Assembly: GCA_022457155.1 (NCBI GenBank)
Contig: JAJGOT010000932.1
Coordinates: 62,001-126,000 of the forward strand
Origin: Cladopsammia gracilis
Lineage: Eukaryota; Cnidaria; Anthozoa; Scleractinia; Dendrophylliidae
Length of the DNA stretch: 64,000 nt
Direction of reading: 5' to 3'
Positions 54,663 through 64,000 of this stretch are shown here, piece after piece; within the stretch, counting starts at the first letter, position 1, and the number at the start of each line of letters is the position of its first letter. Under the pieces are notes generated by a model. The model ran no database searches, had not been told where the DNA came from, and saw only the letters and a list, made by a program, of their open reading frames with translations. Both the position numbers and the translations under genes were made by a program.

Positions 54663-55519
54663 GCGAGGGTGGGGATTTGACTCTGTTCATGACTGGAAAG
54701 AAAGAACGGCCTAGTACTGAACCTATGTACAGTGGAGGAAATTTGCAGGACTTTCCGATTAGCAGTGGATTTGACTATGTTGTTTATGCTGATTTTATCG
54801 GCTGCTTTATAAATAATAATGAAACAATTTTGATCTCCCAAAGTATGCATAATGGATGCTTCAGTGGAATTTTTGCAACTTCGAGATTGTACAAACCAAG
54901 ACCCGCCGTAACTTGTGGGATTGTAAGTAACTTCGACTCTTTAATTACTTTATGGAAAAATACAAGGTCACAATATATCTATTCCCTTGCATGCGATGAG
55001 AAGTTTGGATTTGGAGTGTTCCTTATGAAAGATTTTGGCACAAGTCAAGCAATTGTTACGGACGCAGCGAACACGAAGAAGAAGATAGATGATGGTTTTA
55101 TGTGCACTGCATGTGCTGCCCGAGGTTCAAAGTTTTATATCGTTATGACAAAGGGCGCAAAGGAATATCACGGTAAATCACAAAAAGCGTTTATAAGTAA
55201 TACATGGAATGAAATGAAGATTGCAATACTGAATGAGTGGCAAAACGGAAAAGCTATCACAGGAATATGTTACTCAACTGGCCTGAAGCAATATTTGGTT
55301 GTCATGACAGAGACGCCAGCGGGACAGGATTACATGTGGCATGACGGGAGTGAAGGACAGCTTAAAGCCCTAAAAAAATGGATGAGGGAGGAAAAAGAAA
55401 ATGGATTTTATCCTACCATCATCTTCCACGATCCAACTGACGATAATATTCTAGTTGTGATGACTACAGATAAAAGCATCCCGCGCTATCGATGTGTATT
55501 TAAATATAAGATGAAATAA
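54663..55519 (+). CDS. Caspase-like gene, exon 2: C-terminal repeat domain (DUF7477-like)
   Basis: Begins GEGGDLTLFMTGKKERPSTE and runs to a stop at 55,519 (about 285 residues). The first part continues the peptidase fold. The remainder has repeated modules with W..., 'ITGICYSTG..QYLVVMT' and 'TIIFHDPTDDNILVVMTTD'. This 'W...G..I......LVVMT' pattern resembles DUF7477 repeats found after kinase or peptidase domains. The exon is undamaged. Its role is probably recognition or regulation (inference). AT-rich 3' sequence follows. Confidence 0.65.
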
Positions 55520-56011
55520 GTACAAGGCAATTTCAAGTGGATGATTTATTTTTTTTAGTATAAAAAAGGATCGCTGAGAAGCTGTCACTTTTATTATTAC
55601 ATATTTGTTTGTTGGAAAAAAAGTAGCGACGGCCTTTACTTGAATTTCATTTATGCTAAAGTTTTGAATTTCTCGCGTTCAATTCTTTTAAAGCATATTT
55701 CATGGATCAGTTATTACTTTTTGTATCCAAGCTAGCATCCGCTTTTAATAGCGTAATTTCGATATATCAGAATTGTAACTTGACTCTGAGACTTCGGCGA
55801 AAAAATGAAAACAACTTAGTTATTCATCCCTGAAACTCAATGTAATTTTTTTGGTCAGTTTTATTTTCTTAATTAAGGGTACTCCCAACCTTCGAGGGTG
55901 TCCTTCGATAAAGATTCTCACAAAAAATAATCGCGCCATTTTCAAGGGTAATATCACAAACAATATATCAATAGAAAGCTTAACAAATGCAGTTTTCGAT
56001 AAAAAAAAATA

Positions 56012-56667
<656 letters not shown>

Positions 56668-57523
56668 GGTTACAGTGTACCTTCGGGGGTGTCTCCAGTA
56701 TAACAGCTCTAGCGTCTTTAGATTACACTTAATATACCTAAACCCTGATATCAAATTAAAGCTTATAGAGCTGGCTATCTAAATATGGAAACCACTTGTT
56801 AAAAAAATGAATTGTCGAATTTTTTACGACGTCGAAATTCGAACGTCCGAATCAGCTTTTAAACGCTATAACTCAAAGCGATTATTGTATTTTGCTAATT
56901 TGATTTGTTCTCGGGTTTCCGGACACGAAGCGCTAAAAAAACGTGTCGGCGATTTCCCATATTCAATTGCAGTGAAAAGTTACAGAATATTTTCGAAAAA
57001 GGGAGAAAAAAAATTGAAATGATCGCACGGAAATGGATCTTGGCGAAAAAGTTTTCGGAATTAAGAAATTCGCCGACACCTTTTTGTTGATTTTCATATG
57101 TTAGCCTAGCTTCTGTCCAAATTTGAGGAAAATCGAACAAATTCCCTTTGAGTTGTAGCTCTTTAAAGTGTCCTCAGCAAGCGAAAAATTAACTTTGGGA
57201 AAACAGCGCTAAAAAAAAATATCGCTTCATAAACAAACTCCGCCAACAAAAGTTATACCGTCATTTCTCCGTCAATTTTCATTATTTTTCGATATAATTT
57301 TTTTTTGGATGAAAGTTCATTCTGTAAACTTTATTTTGACGCCCAAAAAAATTTTCAATACTGATAATAGGAAAGTTCTTTATACAGGTGGCCTATGTCA
57401 CTACAAGTGGTTTTCAATAGGGCACTGTACAAAAAAATAAAAAAAAAATTAAAATTAAAATTAAAATTAAAAATGCTAAAAATACAATAAACCTGAAATG
57501 AAACTAATTGAATAGAAATATTA

Positions 57524-57616
57524 GGCCGAATCTAATGCAAATGAGCAAGAACAATAGATTTTTCTCATTTGCATTAGGTTCGGCACATGTGCAGTTCGAC
57601 GTTTGAACCGGGCCTT
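57524..57616. repeat. Partial copy of the palindromic MITE at 18,480
   Basis: Shares TGCATTAGGTTCGGCACATG and TTCGACGTTTGAAC; the left arm is shortened. Confidence 0.8.
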
Positions 57617-58259
57617 AAACACATAAGAAGACTGGAATCGAAAGAACTAGAAACTACTATTAATACTGTAGTTTGTCATATTACTCTTAAAGCTGGCGCG
57701 TGTACGATTTTTTTTTACCAAAGGTAACGCGAAGGTGGAGAGTACCCTTAAGCCTCGGAGTCAAGTAAGAATCAGTTTAATATATCGAAATCGTCCTATT
57801 GTTTAACTAAGACCACGTCCACAATAATCCCTTAAACTTTCAAAGCGACGTTTTTGCATGGAAAACTCGGCGTCAAAGGTTTTTCGTCTACTCTATCGTT
57901 TTCGAATCGTTTTCACCGTCCAAAATAATACATCTTTGTTTGAGAAGGCATTTTCTTTCCCGTTTAAGCTTTCTGTCAACAATTGTACCACAGAAAACGG
58001 AACTTTTTTTAAAACTCTATCATGTAACGTTATCAGCATTGATACCGGATCCACACTAGAACGCGTAGCCGGGTGTTGTATTGGTAATAGAATTGGTACG
58101 GGGAATTTGGGATAAATACCTCGAGTAATATTTCAAAACTGTCCCAAAAATCACGATCCGCTCGCCATTGTTTCAACAATGAGACAAATCTATTTCCGTT
58201 GCCACGGCAACTGTAATTTTCAAAAGAAGGTATTTCAAATTGGCCTGAAATACTGGTTG

Positions 58260-59246
58260 TCAGGCGGTGTGCGTCACGAGATTTGACCAATAGCAAGCCG
58301 TTGTTTAAACAATAGTCCTCGCGGCAAACAAGAATCTATTTCAGCGCGTGGAGTTGAAAAAATTGTTCCTTTTCAAGGATTTCAGCGATGTTAATTGATA
58401 ATGTTTTCAGGCAGAATTAAAGAGAAATATCCCTTCTTCGTTATGGCTACAATTAAATCTTACATTCGAGCACAATGACTGCCTTAGCTGACCTCAAAGT
58501 AAACCTACTCGGCTCTATTACCACATTATCGTAAACTGAACTTTCACACCTTTTCTTAGACTTCTCATTCCTTTACACGTTTGTTTTTCGTAAATAATTT
58601 GGGACATACAGTTAATTTAGCCTTTCTTCTTTGAGAATTTCGGGGTCTACCCGGGTCTACCCCTTTTAGTTTTCTTGGTTCAAGCCTTTCAAAATTGATA
58701 AGTTCACCAACTCGCCTAGGTCTCCTGGTGAGTAACAATAATTTTCTGCGCCCACGCGGCGGTCAAGCGCGTCCTTTATCATCTTCTTGTTTGGTCTTTT
58801 TTCGGTCTATTTTCCCTCAATTATAGTTGAAGGAAGAAAACATTCAAACCTTCATAGATTTTGATGTTCAAAGTGACTTCTTTTGTCGGCGTTTGCAGCG
58901 CTTGTTCTTTATAATACGTGGAGCGGTCTTTGCGTGATTTAGGTCTCGTGGCGTTGACCCGTGCATAAATTTGATCTTTCCGGTTGTCTTGTTTATTAAC
59001 GGATTGTATGTTTCGATTCAATTCAGAATAGTGTGTCAAAGTAAAAGAAAAACCGGCCTTTACGAAGTAGTTTTGCGTTTGTAAACTTGTATATTTGATT
59101 ACTTTACCAAAGAAAAGGCGCTAGATTTAAATTCAGGCTAAATAACGCAAACGTAGGAGATGCTCACTCCGTCGAGACGAAGGGAAAATGAGCCGCTCCA
59201 CAAATTAACCCATGGGGCATTGCAAGTCGTGACGCACACCGCCTGA
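58260..59246. repeat. 20-bp perfect inverted repeat about 1 kb apart
   Basis: TCAGGCGGTGTGCGTCACGA at 58,260 and its exact complement at 59,227. No coding sequence between; possibly a non-autonomous element. Confidence 0.5.
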
Positions 59247-59657
59247 CTGGTTGTCTTAGCCAGTCACATTTAAGAAATTACTCAGCCAGTACTATTATGA
59301 CATTTAAACACTTTGGAGTGTGCTTTAGGAAAAAAAAAAACCTTCCGATGTTTATCAGGACTTCGCCCTCTGAACTCTCTTCGCCAGAAGTTGACAAACC
59401 AGCTCAGTTGTGACATTGAAAGCAATCACATGCCGCACAGTGTGTTACTACATGCAAGCTCAAGTTTAGTGCTGCGTTTACAGTAAAAATTAATACACGT
59501 GACAAACAAGCTCTGTTGTGAATAGAAACTTGCTCGCGAAAGTTGCAGCTTGCTCGCACAACTTCCAACTTGCTCGAAGCAAATTGTCAATCAAAATACC
59601 AATGTTGCGGCAGAAGTTGCCCACAAAAGAACATCCGGTTTGACTGTAACTCTAATT

Positions 59658-60197
59658 AGAGTGATTTTCCTCAGACCTTGAAATAGTTAGTACACTAATA
59701 GAGGTTAGTACATCTTATTTCAATTGTTTTATTTCGTCTATTTGACTACTATACAGTTCTAAAGTGTGAGGTCACAAAAACTAAAATTTGTGAAATTATG
59801 GGATTTGATTAGATATTCGGAAAGGACATGACGAAAAATGCCCGCTTGCCAAAAATCTGCATGTTATTGCAATTTGGAGGTGAGATATTGGCACCGTTAT
59901 GCTCTGATGACTCCAAACAAATCCTTCTCATTTTGTCCCCTGTTCATTACGTCATGAATAGAGGCCAAAATTAGAAGGATTTGTATGGAGTCATCAGAGC
60001 ATAACGGTGCCAATGTCTCACTCCCAAATTGCAATAAGATGCTGATTTTTGGCAAGTGGATATTTTTCGTCAAGCCCCTTTCCGAAAATCTAATCAAATC
60101 CCATAATTTCACAAATTTAGTTTTTGTGACGTCATCACTTTAGAACTCTATACAATAACAACTAGAAACTGTTTCAAGGTCTGAGGAAAATCACTCT
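59658..60197. mobile_element. 540-bp palindromic MITE
   Basis: Termini AGAGTGATTTTCCTCAGACC inverted at both ends. Inner arms share ATTTGGAGTGAGA-like and GCATAACGGTGCCAAT blocks. Confidence 0.8.
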
Positions 60198-60609
60198 AAT
60201 CCTATGCACTTTAGTATAACTTTTACATTGTATTAATATGTTATGTATATTTATAGTCTTATTGTAAATAATTAGTTAACTATTCTATTTGTATCATAAA
60301 AATTGGAAGGATTTGTATGGAGTCATCAGAGCATAACGGTGCCAATATCTCACCCCAAAATCGCAATAAGATGCTGATTTTTGGCAAGCGAACATTTTTC
60401 GTCATGCCCTTTTCGAATATCTAATCAAATCCCATAATTTCACAAATTAAGTTTTTGTGACGTCATCACTTTAGAACTCTGATCTATACACTAACAACTA
60501 GAAACTGTTTCAAGGTCTGAGGAAAATCACTCAAATCTTAGTACTTTAGTATAACTTTAACATTGTATTACTATGTTATGTATATTTATAGTCTTATTGT
60601 AAATAATAG
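59968..60609 (+). repeat. Tandem duplication, about 330 bp
   Basis: GGATTTGTATGGAGTCATCA through TATTGTAAATAAT is present twice, at about 59,978-60,275 and 60,308-60,607. It comprises the right half of the MITE plus flank. Confidence 0.8.
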
Positions 60610-60677
60610 TCTCTTGCATGATTTTAATAAATTCGGAAATACGTGTAGAATATAACGTGTAGTTATACCGGAGCTCT

Positions 60678-60694
60678 GCGGGCCGAAGGCCCGC
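60678..60694. repeat. GC-rich hairpin with GAA loop
   Basis: GCGGGCC-GAA-GGCCCGC in an unusually GC-rich 150-bp island (60,660-60,800). Confidence 0.7.
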
Positions 60695-60835
60695 GCGTAG
60701 CCCCATACTCATAGAACCTATGCCCGTCATTTTTCATGGTCATGGCTAGCGAAATGTTTCGCGGGCGCGCGTGTACCCGCCGCGTAGGTACTTCATATAT
60801 GGTTATTATAGTGTACCTTACTTATATAACTCATT

Positions 60836-61291
60836 ACCATATATTACCATGTATAGCCATCTATCACTATGTATCACCATGTATATGCATGTAAAGCCAT
60901 GTATCACCATGTATAGCCATATGTAGCCATGTATAGCCATGCATCACCATGTATCACTACGTATAGCCATGTAAAGCCATGTATAGCCATGTATAGCCTT
61001 GTATAGCCATATATAGCCATATATAGCCATGTATCACCATGTATTACCATGTATAGCCATGTATCACTATGTATCATTATGTTTAGCCATGTAAGGCCTT
61101 GTATAGCCATGTATGGCCATGTATCACCATGTATAGCCATGTATCACTATGTATTACCATGTAAAGCCATGTATCACTATGTTTAGCCATGTATAGCCAT
61201 GTATCACCATGTATCACCATGTATAGCCATGTATCACCATGTATCACCACGTATAGCCATATATCACCATGTATCACCATGTATAGCCATT
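60836..61291. repeat. CATGTAT minisatellite, part 1
   Basis: About 10-bp units alternating CATGTATAGC and CATGTATCAC with drift. The frames are open only because the unit lacks stops. Confidence 0.95.
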
Positions 61292-62915
61292 TATATAATA
61301 ACTGAGATACTACGCGCGTTCTGATTGGCCAAAGACCTATTAACTATTGTGCCGGTAAACTCATAGAAAACCGCGCAAGCGAAACTGTAAAGTAAACAAA
61401 GTTCAATTTTCCACTGCATCAACACAAGCGTGAGGAGAAAGAATTTCACAACTCGAGCCGGTTTAGTGTCTTATTGCATATTGTGGTCTGTTAGAAGATG
61501 AGAAGAGAAGATATGTTTCTTGTAAACGATAAGTTGCTGCTCAAACCTACAAAATTAAAAATATAATTCCCACGCACGCAAACAAAAAACGGCTTAACGA
61601 CAAAAGAACACTAAGCTTTAATATTTTAAAACTGATATCAACAACAGGAATATATTTTCATTTAACATTGGCTTGGAAAGGCTTACATGCAGCGATCAAT
61701 GACAATCAAAACCACCTCGATATGTACTTTGTGAAGTTCATTGAACTGAAGGTTTAGCTATTAGTGGAAAGCTCAAAAATTATGGATCCCAAAGAGAAAA
61801 CAATGGCTTTCAAACTGAGGAATTTTCGATTGAAATTCACTGAACTGAAGTTTATAAATGTTCCTACAAATCCTAAGATAACTTCTAAATAAGACGGATT
61901 TTCACCGTGGAATTAAAAAGCAAGGCTTAAGCTTATAGCTTTGTTGTTTAGGATAATTATTTTACACCGATTCCATTTATCTTACGCTTTATCGTCTTTA
62001 TCGTGTTTTGTTTTTGAGATTTTTTCATTGAATACTTTTGTACCCGATGCAGTTTAAATTCTGATTATGTGTCCACGCAAGGATGATCAATTAGCAAGAA
62101 GAAAATGAAGCTAACCAAAATTATAGGTTTATGGTTAAACAAATTATTTGCATGGAATGATCAAACAATTCAACTGTAGGCTTAAAAAACAATGAGCTTA
62201 GTTTTCATTCAGAACTTAAAATGTAGAGAAGTACGGGCTTCATTGTACACTTCAAAGTAAGTGGATAAAGTCGAAAACATTTTTAGAAGCTGAGTTTCTA
62301 GAACTAACCTTTATTCCAATTGAAAAATTCTTGACGAGAAGGCAATCTTCAAATCCAACATACGCCATAAAAATTTTAGGTTTTCAAACTTTCATCGTAC
62401 ATTCATGTTTGCGGCGGCAGATTCCGGACACAATTTTCTGGATTTCCCATTCAAAGAACTTTTGAATCATTGAATATATTTTCTTCTTTCAGCTGATAAA
62501 TTCCAACTGACGAATTTCAAAGCGCTAAAACTTTTCATCACTGTCGTTGAACCCGTGAATTTGTCAGTGCAGCTTTGTCAGTGGCATCGTGTCAAGTTCA
62601 TTCTTTCAGCGGCTCTGATTGGTTTTCCCGGTCATATGATGAATGTTATGAGAACAAGCTACTTGATCGGCACAAAACTACAACAAATTTCTCTCTTTCC
62701 AAACGCTTTTCATAGTTATTTCATAAAAGCAATAGAACACATTTTCTATGACTTTACCGGCGTAATAGAACCACTTGGGATGTTGGGAGAACACGAGAAA
62801 AGCTTGTAAACCACGAGCCGTAGGCGAGTGGTTTACAAGCTTTTCGAGTGTTCTCCCAACATCCCGCGTGGTTCTATTACGCCGGTAAAGTAATAGAAAA
62901 TGTGTTCTATTGCTT
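61292..62915. mobile_element. 1.6-kb hairpin-ended insertion in minisatellite
   Basis: The minisatellite stops and resumes around it. Starts near ACGCGCGTTCTGATTGGCC; ends in a palindrome (about 62,710-62,912) with the centre ACGAGCCGTAGGCGAGTGG and arms GAACACATTTTCTATGACTT. The interior is AT-rich without a gene. Confidence 0.65.
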
Positions 62916-62958
62916 AAGTATCACCATGTGTCGCCATGTATCACCATGTATAACCATT

Positions 62959-63266
62959 TATACAATGAACTGAATACTACGCGCGCTGTGATTGGTCGTT
63001 GCCTATGATCTATCAGAGTACAGACGCACGGCTGACGTCATAGAAAAAACTGTTTGCTTTGTTTTGTCCAACACGGCGCACAGTTTTGAAAATGTTTGCG
63101 AGATTATTTTAGATTGAGCAAGTGAAAGCAAGAAAATGAAGAAACCAAGACGAAAAGTGTTCTTGGCGACTTGAAAAATACCTAAACTCGAACAAATCTT
63201 CGAACAGTCGAGCGCTACGAGGCAAGTTCGTAATTTTACCCTTTTTACTTTTCTGTTCATTGTATA
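62959..63266. mobile_element. MITE with TATACAATGAAC termini, copy 2
   Basis: Same ends and body as 7081-7436; contains ACGCGCGCTGTGATTGG. Followed (63,269-63,380) by half of the hairpin seen at 6888-7080. Confidence 0.8.
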
Positions 63267-63389
63267 AAACAAATAGATTCCATTTTGCCGTGTGTCTGTT
63301 CAGTTACAGATCACAGATGACGTCAAAATGTGGTAAGAACAAAAAAGTGGCACACGAGCCGCAGGCGAGTGTGTCACTGATATCTACAT

Positions 63390-64000
63390 CCTCGTATCTC
63401 CATGCATAGCCATGTATAGCCATGTATTACCATGTATGGCCATGTATCACCGTGTATGGCCATGTATCACCATGTATAGCCATGTATCACCATGTATCGC
63501 CTTGTATCACCATGGATAGCCATGTTTCACCATTTATAGCCATGTATCACTATGTATCACCATGTATCACCATGTATAGCCATGTATCAACATGTATAGC
63601 CATGTATCACCATGTATCACCATGTATAGCCATGTATCACTATGGATAGCCATGTTTCACCATTTATAGCCATGTATCACCATGTATCGCCATGTATAGC
63701 CATGTATCACCATGTATGGCCATGTATGGCCATGTATCACCATGTATCGCCATGTATCACCATGTATAGCCATGTATGGCCATGTATGGCCATGTATCAC
63801 CATGTATCACCATGTATCACCATGTATCGCCATGTATCACCATGTATAGCCATGTATGGCCATGTATGGCCATGTATCACCATGTATCACCATGTATCAC
63901 CATGTATAGCCATGTATCACCATGTATAGCCATGTATCACCAGGTATCGCCATGTATCACCATGGATCGCCATGTTCACCATGTATCGCCATGTATCGCC
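63390..64000. repeat. CATGTAT minisatellite, part 2
   Basis: Continues to the window end. Units CATGTATCAC, CATGTATAGC, CATGTATGGC, CATGTATCGC. Confidence 0.95.

Noticed and set aside
60904..63929. ORFs with HVSPCIAMY or GDTWLYM repeats
   Set aside because: Translation of the 10-bp minisatellite, open in several frames on both strands.

Overview
This window looks like nuclear DNA of a cnidarian, most likely an anthozoan such as a coral or sea anemone. That is an inference. The sequence is AT-rich, has no operons or bacterial-style ribosome sites, and has spliced gene structure. It is dominated by decayed transposons of animal type (Helentron, Penelope-like, LINE, hAT, a probable KDZ/Zisupton relative, and piggyBac- and Mutator-like MITEs) and by many hairpin MITEs.

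Layout. 1-2.3 kb is featureless apart from one inverted repeat. From 2.3 to 26.4 kb five homologous segments on the left (2.3-10.3 kb) recur in mirror order on the right (20.8-26.4 kb). This is an old large inverted duplication whose arms carry converging broken copies of one transposon gene, loaded with different later insertions. The middle (10.31-19.61 kb) is a unit bounded by a perfect 28-bp inverted repeat. It holds about 67 head-to-tail copies of a 117-bp satellite with higher-order structure, then about 6 copies in inverted orientation, then a hammerhead-like motif. 26.4-32 kb is sparse, with small palindromes and possible exons.

32.0-40.7 kb is the best-preserved coding element. It is a Helentron with a 2,462-codon reading frame: an N-terminal 2A ribosome-skipping peptide, a C76-like cysteine protease, basic 23-residue repeats, a Cys-rich region, two C2H2 fingers, an HUH replication initiator and a Pif1-type helicase. 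An APE-type endonuclease follows and is cut by one in-frame TAG.

40.7-51 kb holds possible exons, a Penelope-like fragment, and a 5'-truncated LINE carrying a piggyBac-type MITE. The LINE is flanked by 660-bp direct repeats that behave like an extraordinarily long target-site duplication. 52.06-55.52 kb is the most gene-like host locus: a two-exon caspase-like peptidase with a C-terminal repeat region, apparently damaged by a one-base frameshift. 55.9-64 kb is again repeats: a TTAA-flanked 1.87-kb element, TA/CATATA microsatellites, inverted-repeat MITEs, and a CATGTAT minisatellite interrupted by two insertions.

The strongest candidates for something unusual are the 2A/protease Helentron, the 660-bp duplication around the LINE, the satellite inside matched inverted repeats, and the caspase-like gene. 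All readings are by eye; no database search or alignment was run.
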